This document shows positions 1 to 7,244 of a stretch of 13,017 bases of DNA, piece by piece. The translations under genes were made by a program, and so were the position numbers. Source of the stretch: Alphaproteobacteria bacterium (lineage in GTDB: Bacteria > Pseudomonadota > Alphaproteobacteria > UBA828). How positions within the stretch are numbered: position 1 is the stretch's first letter; every line of letters begins with the position of its first letter. A model generated the notes under the pieces. That model searched no databases and had not been told where the DNA came from. It saw only the letters and a list, made by a program, of their open reading frames with translations. The DNA lies in the NCBI GenBank assembly GCA_018668475.1, contig JABJCZ010000015.1:1-13017 (forward strand), given 5' to 3'.

Positions 1-287
1 AAATCCTTGCAATTCGGGCGGCTTGTGACGCTTTGGGGCAGGAACGGCTGACGGGTTACGACCTGTATGTCACGCTGGAACCTTGTGCGATGTGTGCGCA
101 GGCCATCGCCTTTGCGCGAGTTCGCCGCCTCTATTTCGGTGCCGCAGACCCGAAAGGTGGCGGCGTTGAACACGGCGCGCGCATTTTTTCGCAATCGACC
201 TGCCATCACCAGCCAGAGGTCTACTCAGGTATTGGTGATGCCGCCGCCGCCGACTTGTTGCGGGACTTCTTCGCTGCGCGGAGGTGA
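1..287 (+). CDS. tadA: tRNA-specific adenosine deaminase TadA, C-terminal part (5' end outside window)
   Basis: TadA converts adenosine to inosine at the wobble position of tRNA-Arg(ACG) in the cytoplasm. The reading frame is already open at base 3 and gives 94 visible residues. It begins ILAIRAACDA, which in this family directly follows the catalytic His-Ala-Glu, so the window starts just after the active-site HAE. The second zinc-binding motif PCAMC (visible residues 28-32) is intact, followed by the usual FGAADPKGGG stretch. The end, PEVYSGIG...LLRDFFAARR, is the normal TadA C-terminus. About 70 residues would be missing compared with the roughly 165-residue E. coli enzyme. A guanine or cytosine deaminase of the same superfamily is possible, but the C-terminal helix and the PEVYSGI segment favour TadA. 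It converges on purD with 27 bases between the stop codons. Confidence 0.9.
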   Translation, partial: ILAIRAACDALGQERLTGYDLYVTLEPCAMCAQAIAFARVRRLYFGAADPKGGGVEHGARIFSQSTCHHQPEVYSGIGDAAAADLLRDFFAARR

Positions 288-306
288 CGTTCGGACGTCT
301 TCCGAA
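286..306. terminator. Small overlapping inverted repeats between tadA and purD ends (possible weak terminator)
   Basis: The 27-base gap between the two convergent stop codons carries two mutually exclusive hairpins. One is GACGT-TCGG-ACGTC (286-299, 5-bp stem). The other is TTCGGA-CGTCT-TCCGAA (290-306, 6-bp stem). Neither is followed by a run of T on either strand, so a classical intrinsic terminator is not demonstrated. The position between convergent genes is the reason to record it. Confidence 0.3.
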
Positions 307-314
307 TAAGAGGT

Positions 315-1583
315 TTAGCTGCCGACAGCGCGCCAGCCAATATCTCGACGGCAGTAGCCTTCCGGCCAGCTGATCTTGTCGACGGCGGCGTAGGCGCGGC
401 TTTGGGCGTCAGCAATGGTTGGCCCCAGCGCCGTCACACCGAGTACCCGCCCGCCGGCGGCAGTAATGTTGCCGTCGACTTCCTTCGTGCCTGCGTGAAA
501 GACGACAACCGCGTCATCAGCCTCGGCGTCCTCAAACCCCGCAATCACGCTGCCCTTGCCATAGGCTCCGGGGTAGCCTTCAGTCGCCATAACGACGCAT
601 AAAGCCGCGTCGTCATGCCAGCGCAGCGAGAAGTTGCCGAGCTCGCCATCGCGTGACGCCATAAGCGCCAGCAACAGGTCGGATTTTAGTCGAGGCAGCA
701 CGACCTGACATTCCGGGTCACCAAAGCGGGTGTTGACCTCCAGCAGCTTGGGGCCGTCGGCCGTCAGCATGATCCCGGCGTAGAACAGGCCCTTAAACTC
801 CGCATCTTCGGCGGCAAGGCCGTCTACCAGGGGCTGAACGATGCGTTGCATGACGTCGTCGCAAAGGGCCTCGGTCATCACGGGCGCCGGGGAGTAGGCG
901 CCCATACCGCCAGTATTGGGTCCGGTATCACCCTCGCCAATGCGCTTGTGATCCTGTGCTGTGGCCAGCGGCAGCGCGTTTTTGCCATCAACCAACACAA
1001 AGAAACTGGCTTCTTCGCCAACCATGCATTCCTCGATGATAATCTCCGCACCGGCATCGCCGAAGGCGCCATCGAACATAGATTGTGCGGCCTCCACTGC
1101 TTCTTCTGTGCTTGTGGCGACAATCACGCCTTTGCCGGCAGCAAGCCCGTCGGCCTTGACGACGATGGGCGCGCCCATTTTTTCGATATAGGCGCGGGCC
1201 GGCTCAAAGGTGTCGAACTTGGCCCATTGGGCGGTCGGCACGCCGTATTTGTCGCACAGTTCCTTCATGAATGTTTTTGAGCCTTCGAGCCGTGCGGCGG
1301 CAGCCGTTGGTCCAAAACAGGCGAATCCGTCTGCTTCCAGACGGTCGACGATCCCGGCAACTAGCGGTGCTTCCGGGCCAACCACGACGAGGTCAATTTC
1401 GTTTGTCTGGCAATATGTCGAGACCGCATCAAAATCCATCGGGTCGAGGTCCAGGCAGGTCGCGTCGCGGGCAATGCCGGCGTTGCCCGGTGCGCAATAG
1501 AGCGCGTCCACCAGGGGCGAGGATTTGAGTGACCAGCACAAAACATGTTCCCGGCCACCGGACCCCAACACCAGAATTTTCAT
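315..1583 (-). CDS. purD: Phosphoribosylamine-glycine ligase (GARS)
   Basis: PurD makes glycinamide ribonucleotide from phosphoribosylamine, glycine and ATP, the second step of de novo purine synthesis, in the cytoplasm. The 422-residue protein matches the usual length (about 425-430). It begins MKILVLGSGGREHVLCW, the canonical N-terminal domain with its GSGGREH loop. The ATP-grasp part shows VVKADGLAAGKGV (residues 141-153), HKRIGEGDTGPNTGGMGAYSP (212-232, in two adjoining motifs) and the metal-binding LEVNTRFGDPECQ (281-293). The frame is open further upstream to 1772, but the ATG at 1583 matches the family start and has a GAGGGG Shine-Dalgarno six bases ahead, so I chose it. It is divergent from xseA and convergent with tadA. 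Nothing is missing in the catalytic motifs. Confidence 0.98.
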   Translation of the reverse strand: MKILVLGSGGREHVLCWSLKSSPLVDALYCAPGNAGIARDATCLDLDPMDFDAVSTYCQTNEIDLVVVGPEAPLVAGIVDRLEADGFACFGPTAAAARLEGSKTFMKELCDKYGVPTAQWAKFDTFEPARAYIEKMGAPIVVKADGLAAGKGVIVATSTEEAVEAAQSMFDGAFGDAGAEIIIEECMVGEEASFFVLVDGKNALPLATAQDHKRIGEGDTGPNTGGMGAYSPAPVMTEALCDDVMQRIVQPLVDGLAAEDAEFKGLFYAGIMLTADGPKLLEVNTRFGDPECQVVLPRLKSDLLLALMASRDGELGNFSLRWHDDAALCVVMATEGYPGAYGKGSVIAGFEDAEADDAVVVFHAGTKEVDGNITAAGGRVLGVTALGPTIADAQSRAYAAVDKISWPEGYCRRDIGWRAVGS

Positions 1584-1589
1584 CACTTG

Positions 1590-1595
1590 CCCCTC
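1590..1595 (-). promoter_or_regulatory. Shine-Dalgarno site that fixes the purD start
   Basis: Read on the minus strand, GAGGGG lies six bases before the ATG at 1583. This supports that start over upstream in-frame starts up to 1772, which would add a 63-residue arginine-rich extension unlike any PurD. Confidence 0.7.
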
Positions 1596-1689
1596 AACAT
1601 TTGCGCCTGTGCCGCAGCCCTGCCGCCGGATCGACAACTTCGGCAGTTGCGGGAGTTCCGGGCAGCGCGCCAGCCTGATAAACTGCTTC

Positions 1690-1717
1690 GTTGTAACACA
1701 GGCAGAAAGGTCCACAA
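1690..1717 (-). promoter_or_regulatory. Possible purD promoter (-35/-10 pair)
   Basis: On the minus strand TTGTGG is followed 16 bases later by TACAAC, a fair match to a sigma-70-type pair. It sits in the 143-base divergent gap and would leave a leader of roughly 100 bases before the purD ATG. It overlaps the region just ahead of the xseA start, so transcription of the two genes might interfere. Eye-based match only. I saw no convincing matching pair for xseA on the plus strand. Confidence 0.25.
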
Positions 1718-1726
1718 ACGGGCGCC

Positions 1727-3235
1727 ATGGCAGGATCATCGCAAAGCGACGAAACAGGCGGAAACGCGCCAATTTACTCGGTGGGCGAGGTATCTCAGGC
1801 GCTCAAGCGCACCGTTGAAGACGGCTTCGGTTGGGTGCGAATCCGGGGCGAAATATCGGGTTTCAAGCGCGCCGCCTCGGGCCACCTCTATTTTTCGCTG
1901 AAAGATGACAAGGCATTACTTGATGCGGTCTGCTGGCGCGGCACGGCGGGGCGGATCGGCCTTGAGCCGGAAGACGGCATGGAGGTCATAGCGAGCGGCG
2001 GCCTGACCACATTTCCTGGACGCTCCCGTTATCAGATAGTTATCCAGCAGCTTGAGCTGGCTGGCGAAGGCGCGCTGCTGAAGCTGCTAGAGGATCGCAA
2101 GCGCAAGCTCGCCGCCGAAGGCCTGTTTGATGCTGAGCGCAAGCGCGAACTCCCCTACTTGCCGCAGGTGATCGGTGTCGTGACATCGCCCGGCGGTGCG
2201 GTCATTCGCGACATTCTGCATCGCCTGGGGGACCGCTTCCCGACCCGTGTGCTTGTCTGGCCGGTGCTGGTTCAGGGCGAGGGCGCGGCCGGGCAGATCG
2301 CGTCAGCCGTGCGCGGCTTTAACGCGCTTGATCCTGAAGGGGACATTCCCCGGCCTGATTTGTTGATTGTTGCCCGCGGTGGCGGCAGCCTGGAGGACCT
2401 CTGGGCCTTCAATGAGGAAGCAGTAGTGCGGGCCGCAGCGGAAAGTGAAATTCCGTTGATCTCGGCCATCGGCCATGAAACCGATGTCACATTGATTGAC
2501 TACGTTTCCGACTTGCGTGCGCCGACACCGACGGCTGCCGCAGAAATTGCCGTGCCGGTTCGTGCTGACCTGCTTGAGGTGTTGGCCGACCGGGGTCGTC
2601 GCCTGTCCGCCGCTATGCGGCGCGAGGTCGCACAGCAGCAAACCCATCTTGCGGGCCTCACACGCGGTTTGCCCGATGCGCGCTCGTTGTTGTCGTCAGC
2701 GGTGCAAATGCTTGATGACCGGGTTGAGCGGCTGACCCTTGCATGGCGACAGGCCCTTCGTGAGCGCCTGCAGGTTCTCGATGGGAAAAACCCGCCGCAT
2801 CCGCGTCAGATTATCGGCGCCAAGGCCGAGCGACTGCAGGAGCGGGAAAATCGTTTGGGTCGCCAGCACCCGCGCGCCGTTATTGACGACCTGTCCACCG
2901 CATTGGAGGGCCATGCCGACACCCTGCGCCGCGCATGGTGGCTTCGTTTTGATTCCCGGAAAACGGACGTAAAGCAGGCACAGCGTTTGTTGGAGAGCCT
3001 GTCTTATAAGGGTGCACTGGCGCGCGGCTTCGCCGTGGTGCGTGACCGAAAGCGCAAGCCGTTGCTGGCCGCTGCGTCCGTTGATCAAGGTGCGGCGCTG
3101 ACCCTTGAATTCCACGATGGCGAAGTGACGGCTGTCGCCGCGGGAGCGCAGGGTGCAAAGTCGGCACCCGCCGCAAAACCTAAGAAAGCACGGCCCTCCG
3201 AGCCCTCCGACGATGGCCAGGGCAGTTTGCTATGA
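1727..3235 (+). CDS. xseA: Exodeoxyribonuclease VII large subunit
   Basis: XseA is the catalytic subunit of exonuclease VII, which degrades single-stranded DNA from both ends together with several copies of the small subunit XseB. The 502-residue product starts with an OB-fold domain (residues about 15-112: IYSVGEVSQALKRTVEDGFG, then RGEISGF and GHLYFSLKD). The nuclease domain follows with VTSPGGAVIRD (152-162), ARGGGSLEDLWAFNEE (216-231), IGHETDVTLID (248-258) and RAPTPTAAAE (264-273). A long helical coiled-coil region comes next, then SLSYKGALARGFAVVRD near 425-440. The Ala/Lys/Pro-rich tail makes it longer than the roughly 456-residue E. coli protein, which is common in alphaproteobacteria. 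The ATG at 1727 directly precedes the OB-fold. The Shine-Dalgarno is weak (AAAGG lies too far upstream). No xseB is visible here. The stop overlaps the next gene by 4 bases. Confidence 0.97.
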   Translation: MAGSSQSDETGGNAPIYSVGEVSQALKRTVEDGFGWVRIRGEISGFKRAASGHLYFSLKDDKALLDAVCWRGTAGRIGLEPEDGMEVIASGGLTTFPGRSRYQIVIQQLELAGEGALLKLLEDRKRKLAAEGLFDAERKRELPYLPQVIGVVTSPGGAVIRDILHRLGDRFPTRVLVWPVLVQGEGAAGQIASAVRGFNALDPEGDIPRPDLLIVARGGGSLEDLWAFNEEAVVRAAAESEIPLISAIGHETDVTLIDYVSDLRAPTPTAAAEIAVPVRADLLEVLADRGRRLSAAMRREVAQQQTHLAGLTRGLPDARSLLSSAVQMLDDRVERLTLAWRQALRERLQVLDGKNPPHPRQIIGAKAERLQERENRLGRQHPRAVIDDLSTALEGHADTLRRAWWLRFDSRKTDVKQAQRLLESLSYKGALARGFAVVRDRKRKPLLAAASVDQGAALTLEFHDGEVTAVAAGAQGAKSAPAAKPKKARPSEPSDDGQGSLL

Positions 3236-4086
3236 GGCGGTTGCGTCTATTTGCTCTGATTTTTGTCGTGTGTGCGGCGGCGCTGGCACGGCTCAGTGCT
3301 GACGACCTGCTGCTGGATGGCGAATTCGTCCAGGGCGGATTTATCATCGGACATGCGCCGCCGGGCAGTTCAGTGCGGTTTGAGGGGCGTGCCCTTCGCG
3401 TCTCGAAGGAGGGCGTGTTTGTATTTGGCTTCGGGCGTGACGCCGGGCCTGACGCGGAGCTGGTTGTCGAGTTTCCAGACGGCCGGATCGAGGCTCGCGA
3501 GTTTGTCGTTGCGCCCCGAGAATTCAGTATTCAACACATCGACGGCCTGCCGCCAAAAAAAGTGACGCCCCCGCCAGAGACACTTGCGCGCATACGGGCG
3601 GAAGGCGCGCGCGTGCGTGCCGCCCGGGCCGTTGATGCTGACCGCATCGACTTTGCGGAGGGGTTTGACTGGCCGGCACAAGGCCGAATATCCGGTGTTT
3701 ATGGCAGTCAGCGTATTCTCAATGGTCAGCCGCGCCAGCCGCATTTTGGCATCGATATTGCGGGGCCGGTGGGTCGTCCGGTGCTGGCGCCCGCTGCTGG
3801 CGTAGTCTCACTGGTTGAGCCCGACCTCTATTTTTCCGGCGGCACATTATTGCTCGATCATGGGCATGGTGTGACGTCGAGTTTTCTTCATATGTCGCGC
3901 ATTGATGTGCAGGCCGGTCAGCGAGTTGAGCGTGGTGATCGTATCGGCGCTATCGGCGCGACAGGACGGGTGACAGGTCCACACCTCGATTGGCGCATCA
4001 ACTGGTTTGATGCGCGGCTCGACCCAGGCTTGCTGGTGGGCGCGATGCCCGAGCGCCTAGTCAGGCCAGCGCCGATGCGGCCATAG
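3232..4086 (+). CDS. Secreted/periplasmic M23 (LytM-type) metallopeptidase
   Basis: M23 proteins are zinc endopeptidases or degenerate LytM-domain regulators acting on peptidoglycan cross-bridges in the periplasm. The 284-residue product has a signal-peptide-like N-terminus (MRRLRLFALIFVVCAAALARLSA, basic start then hydrophobic core to about residue 20, cleavage probably near 23). A beta-rich region of about 80 residues and a helical Arg/Ala linker (115-135) follow. The LytM domain spans about 145-270. Visible metal-site parts are HFGID (H171, D175), H220 in SSFLHMSR, and GPHLDW (H251). Most M23 enzymes have HxH in the last motif. Here the second His is Asp (D253), a variant I recall from proteobacterial relatives ending in NWFD.RLDP. 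The start overlaps xseA as ATGA, with AGGG nine bases ahead, suggesting translational coupling. The last 30 bases overlap the convergent lpxL-like gene. The physiological target is not evident. Confidence 0.92.
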   Translation: MRRLRLFALIFVVCAAALARLSADDLLLDGEFVQGGFIIGHAPPGSSVRFEGRALRVSKEGVFVFGFGRDAGPDAELVVEFPDGRIEAREFVVAPREFSIQHIDGLPPKKVTPPPETLARIRAEGARVRAARAVDADRIDFAEGFDWPAQGRISGVYGSQRILNGQPRQPHFGIDIAGPVGRPVLAPAAGVVSLVEPDLYFSGGTLLLDHGHGVTSSFLHMSRIDVQAGQRVERGDRIGAIGATGRVTGPHLDWRINWFDARLDPGLLVGAMPERLVRPAPMRP

Positions 4087-4950
4087 CCACTGGTCTGGTC
4101 GCTCGCGAATCCAGCCTTCCATGGTCGTGTTGACGCGGCGCATAATTTCGACAACATCGGCTTTGCGGTCGTCGGTTCGCGGCAGGTCCATCGGTGGAAA
4201 AACGGTGACTCTGAAATTTGTCCCGCGCAACCGCTCAATCCGCATTGGCCAGACCGGACAATCATACTTCAGGGCGATTTCGGCCAGTGATGGCGCCGTC
4301 ATCGCATCGCGGCCAAAAAAGGGTACCGCGATGCCGTCGTTCATTTTCTGGTCCATCAGCATGGCAAGGTATCCGCCGCCCTTGATGTGCCGGACGATGT
4401 CGCGTGCCCCCGCAGGTCCTTTCGGAAAAAACAACTCGGCCGCCACGCCGCGCATCCGTCGGATCAGACGGTCAATGGCCGGGTTGTTGGGCGCCCGATA
4501 GATAAAAGCAGCGTTGACGTCATAGCGGGCAATGGACGTCGCCGATAATTCCCAGTTGCCGATATGGCCGGAGAAAAATATGCCGCCCGATTTCGCGTCG
4601 CGCGCCGCCTTCAGATGTTCCGCGCCAACGATCTCGATGTGTTTGGACCCGCGTGGCCCCTGCAGTCTGGCGATATGCGGAAATTCTGCCGCCATCCGCC
4701 CCAGGTGACGCCACATGGCCTTCAGGTTGCGCTCGATCTCGTCGGGCGACAGCTCGGGTAGGGCGCGGGTCATATTGTGGCGTGCCCGGGCCTGAAGCCG
4801 CTTGAGACGGGGGCCGATGATCCCGCCAAGCCACCCGCCGATCGCCGACGCGACGGGCAGGGGCAGCACACCGAAAACGCCGAACAGAACTCGCGCAACA
4901 GTATTTTCGAGCCAGTGACGCAGTTTTCTGTTTGGTTTCCTATTGGCCAT
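4057..4950 (-). CDS. LpxL/HtrB-family late acyltransferase of lipid A biosynthesis
   Basis: Enzymes of this family transfer a secondary acyl chain to Kdo-lipid A at the inner face of the cytoplasmic membrane. The product is 297 residues (E. coli LpxL about 306). An N-terminal hydrophobic segment (residues about 18-47) fits the membrane anchor. The catalytic H-x4-E motif is seen as SGHIGNWE (H129, E134), followed by FIYRAPNNP (149-157), MLMDQKMNDGIAVPFFGRDA (197-216) and the C-terminal WIRERPDQWLWPHRRWP signature. I start it at ATG 4950, 11 bases inside the end of lpxK. The open frame reaches 5019, but the ATG gives the expected N-terminus. Its Shine-Dalgarno is poor, so reinitiation after lpxK is likely. 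It is the last gene of the minus-strand block and overlaps the convergent M23 gene by 30 bases. LpxL versus LpxM specificity, and the chain transferred, cannot be read from sequence, so no symbol is given. Confidence 0.92.
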   Translation of the reverse strand: MANRKPNRKLRHWLENTVARVLFGVFGVLPLPVASAIGGWLGGIIGPRLKRLQARARHNMTRALPELSPDEIERNLKAMWRHLGRMAAEFPHIARLQGPRGSKHIEIVGAEHLKAARDAKSGGIFFSGHIGNWELSATSIARYDVNAAFIYRAPNNPAIDRLIRRMRGVAAELFFPKGPAGARDIVRHIKGGGYLAMLMDQKMNDGIAVPFFGRDAMTAPSLAEIALKYDCPVWPMRIERLRGTNFRVTVFPPMDLPRTDDRKADVVEIMRRVNTTMEGWIRERPDQWLWPHRRWPD

Positions 4951-5941
4951 CAGGTGCACCGGTGGATTTGAGTAGCGGCGCAAACAGCGCGTCAATTTCG
5001 CCCGGATCGCGCCATTCAAGTTGCACAGGCAACGCGCGGATCATAGCGCGAGAATCCATATCCAGTCGGACCCAGTCTTTTTCGGTCGTCACCAGTTCCG
5101 CGCGATGGCTCGCCGCCTCCTCGACCAGCGACATGATCTCATCAAGAGAAAACCGATGATGATCTGGGTAACTATGGCGGCCAACAAGCTGACAGCCGAT
5201 TCCTTCAAGGGTCTCAAAGAATTTTTCCGGGCGGCCGATACCTGCAAAGGCAACCACAGCTCGCTCGCCGATTTCGTATGCCTCCATGCCGGGTAATAGT
5301 TCGGCGTCGATTACGGGTAAAGGGAGGGTGCGCAGTGCATCGTGTGTTCCGGTCGTGTCTGCCCCGATAACGACGACGGCAGTGGCGCGGGCCAGGCCGC
5401 GAGCAATCGGCTCGCGTAGCGGACCAGCGGGGAACAGGCGGCCACTGCCAAACCCGAAGCCGCCATCTACCACGACGATGGACAGGTCTTTGGTCAAATG
5501 CGGATTCTGGTGCCCGTCGTCCATGACTATAATATCCGCGCCGGCGGCCTCGGCTGCGCGACCCCCGGCAACGCGGTTTCGAGCGACCCAGGTGGGCGCC
5601 TTACGTGCCAGCAGCAAAGCCTCATCACCCACGGCTGCAGCATCGTGTTTTGCGAGATCAACCCGCACCGGGCCGGCGAGCCGCCCGCCATAGCCGCGCG
5701 TGAGAAAATGTGGCTTCATTCCCTTGGCCTTGAGGGCTAAAGCGAGCGCGAGGGCCGTCGGAGTTTTGCCGGCTCCACCGGCAACAATATTGCCCACACA
5801 GATGACGGGAATGCCAATCCTGCTCGGATGTGCCATCCGCTGACGGAGAATGCTGGCGGCACCGTACAGTGCGCCCAATGGCGACAATGCAGTGCCTGCA
5901 AGGCCGCGCTGGCCCGCGCGCCAGAATTCAGGCGTCCGCAT
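4940..5941 (-). CDS. lpxK: Tetraacyldisaccharide 4'-kinase
   Basis: LpxK phosphorylates the 4'-position of tetraacyldisaccharide-1-phosphate to give lipid IVA, at the cytoplasmic face of the inner membrane. The 333-residue product (E. coli 328) begins MRTPEFWRAG, a typical LpxK start. It carries the P-loop GNIVAGGAGKTPTA (residues 50-63), LTRGYGG (80-86), VGDEALLLAR (104-113), the catalytic-region MDDGHQNP (140-147) and the C-terminal TTEKDWVRL segment. The N-terminal hydrophobic stretch (about 15-33) fits membrane attachment. I chose ATG 5941 over the in-frame TTG at 5962 because it matches the family start and has AGAGG nine bases upstream (5951-5955). It overlaps the end of waaA by 14 bases and the downstream acyltransferase gene by 11, so it is translated within a tightly packed operon. 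Confidence 0.97.
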   Translation of the reverse strand: MRTPEFWRAGQRGLAGTALSPLGALYGAASILRQRMAHPSRIGIPVICVGNIVAGGAGKTPTALALALALKAKGMKPHFLTRGYGGRLAGPVRVDLAKHDAAAVGDEALLLARKAPTWVARNRVAGGRAAEAAGADIIVMDDGHQNPHLTKDLSIVVVDGGFGFGSGRLFPAGPLREPIARGLARATAVVVIGADTTGTHDALRTLPLPVIDAELLPGMEAYEIGERAVVAFAGIGRPEKFFETLEGIGCQLVGRHSYPDHHRFSLDEIMSLVEEAASHRAELVTTEKDWVRLDMDSRAMIRALPVQLEWRDPGEIDALFAPLLKSTGAPDGQ

Positions 5942-7244
5942 GGGTTTGGGCCTCTGTGCCAATGCGTGCGGGCAACCACTGACTGAGTGCGACCAATGTC
6001 GTATCGAGGGCCCCGGTTAACGTTGTCGTGCATTGATGCGCGCGGTCACCCGCCGCAGCGCGGGCGCCGGGGTCATGGAGAAGCTCGTCTACGGCCGCGC
6101 TGAGAGCCGCCGCATCGCTAACGGTTTGCAGTGCATCAGCTTGTGTCAGAGCGGCGACCGCACCCTCAAAATTTCGCATGTCCGGCCCGGCGAGCAAGGC
6201 ACAGCCGAGCTGCGCGGCCTCCACCGGATTGTGCCCGGCATGCGGCATGAGTGAACCGCCAATGAAGGCGATATCGGCGACCCTGTAAAACAGCCCCATT
6301 TCACCCAGCGTGTCGCCGAGGTAAATGTTTGTCTGAGGCGTGAGAGTATCGCCCTCGCTCCGCCGAGCGACATTGAGACCGAGACGCTCAAGCTGGGTTG
6401 CGATTTCGGGCCCGCGCGCCGGGTGGCGGGGGCACAGAATTGTCAGCAGGCCTGGATGGCGGGACGCGAGTTTCTGGTGGGCGTCGGCCACAGATTCTTC
6501 TTCGCCGGGGTGCGTGCTGGCGGCCAGCCAGTGTGGCCGCCTGTCGATGGCGGCTGACAGTGCCGTGACATCTGCGGCGTCGGCCGGCGGTGGCGGGCCA
6601 TCAAATTTCAGATTGCCAATGTCTCGTGCAGCCGTTGCGCCAAGTGCGCGAAAACGATCTGCATCGCTGCTGCTTTGCGCCAGAATGATATCGAACGCAT
6701 TCAACAAGGGAGCCACCAAATTTGGCAGGCGTCTCCAGCGCCGGGCGGAGCGGGCTGACATACGGGCGTTGATTAGCGACATCGGTATTTTTCGGGCGGC
6801 GGTTTGGAGGACGAGATTTGGCCAGAATTCGGATTCGACCCACAACGCCATGTCTGGCTGCCAATGATCAAGAAACCGCCGGACAGATGCCGGATGGTCG
6901 ACCGGCACATACTGATGGGTAGCCCGTGCCGGCAAGCGTTCGCCAAGAAGTGTGGCGCTGGTCCGTGTGCCGCTCGTCACCAGTATGTTGATCGCGCCAT
7001 GATCATCCATTAGCCGTGAGATCAACGGTAAGATAGAAAGAGACTCTCCGACGCTGGCAGCGTGAATCCAGATTAGAAACCCCGATGGCCGGCATAGGCT
7101 GCTCCTCCCCTGTCGCTCCTCCTGACGCGATGGATCTTCCTTACCCTGTCGCGTGCGCCGCGCCAGAAGTATCGGCAGCAGGGGAGCCGCAAGGCGGGTC
7201 ATGCCACGATAGAATCCGGGGGTTAGCAGCGCGCCTGGTATCAT
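5928..7244 (-). CDS. waaA: 3-deoxy-D-manno-octulosonic acid (Kdo) transferase
   Basis: WaaA (KdtA) adds Kdo from CMP-Kdo to lipid IVA, joining the core oligosaccharide to lipid A at the inner membrane. The protein is 438 residues (E. coli 425). A short hydrophobic N-terminal anchor (residues about 14-28) precedes the GKEDPSRQEERQGR linker typical of the family. IHAASVGESLS (60-70) carries the catalytic-type Glu of SVGE (E67). VESEFWPNL (136-144), INARMSARS (158-166), GNLKFD (210-215) and PHAGHNPVEAAQLG are all present and define the GT-B fold donor and acceptor sites. The ATG at 7244 overlaps the stop of the DUF374 gene as ATGA. No clear Shine-Dalgarno precedes it, so coupling is likely. Mono- or bifunctionality (one or two Kdo residues) cannot be decided from sequence. 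Confidence 0.97.
   Translation of the reverse strand: MIPGALLTPGFYRGMTRLAAPLLPILLARRTRQGKEDPSRQEERQGRSSLCRPSGFLIWIHAASVGESLSILPLISRLMDDHGAINILVTSGTRTSATLLGERLPARATHQYVPVDHPASVRRFLDHWQPDMALWVESEFWPNLVLQTAARKIPMSLINARMSARSARRWRRLPNLVAPLLNAFDIILAQSSSDADRFRALGATAARDIGNLKFDGPPPPADAADVTALSAAIDRRPHWLAASTHPGEEESVADAHQKLASRHPGLLTILCPRHPARGPEIATQLERLGLNVARRSEGDTLTPQTNIYLGDTLGEMGLFYRVADIAFIGGSLMPHAGHNPVEAAQLGCALLAGPDMRNFEGAVAALTQADALQTVSDAAALSAAVDELLHDPGARAAAGDRAHQCTTTLTGALDTTLVALSQWLPARIGTEAQTHADA

Noticed and set aside
33..35. TTG as a start for a short TadA-like protein
   Set aside because: The frame is open to the left edge and the residues before it (ILAIRAACDA) are TadA sequence that follows the HAE active site.
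846..1280. Plus-strand open frame of 144 codons opposite purD
   Set aside because: It lies entirely within purD codons that encode conserved ATP-grasp motifs. It has no family resemblance and is a high-GC antisense shadow.
1584..1772. N-terminal extension of PurD by 63 codons
   Set aside because: It would be Arg/Pro-rich and unlike PurD, and would run through the divergent promoter region. The ATG at 1583 has a good Shine-Dalgarno and the family N-terminus.
2696..3115. Minus-strand open frame of 139 codons opposite xseA
   Set aside because: Shadow of the coiled-coil part of XseA, with no start signal and no recognisable protein.
5942..5962. TTG start seven codons upstream of the lpxK ATG
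   Set aside because: The ATG at 5941 gives the standard MRTPEFW N-terminus and has AGAGG nine bases ahead.
6340..6867. Plus-strand open frame of 175 codons opposite waaA
   Set aside because: The composition is Ser/Arg/Ala-rich as expected for antisense of a GC-rich gene. The minus strand encodes clear KdtA motifs here.
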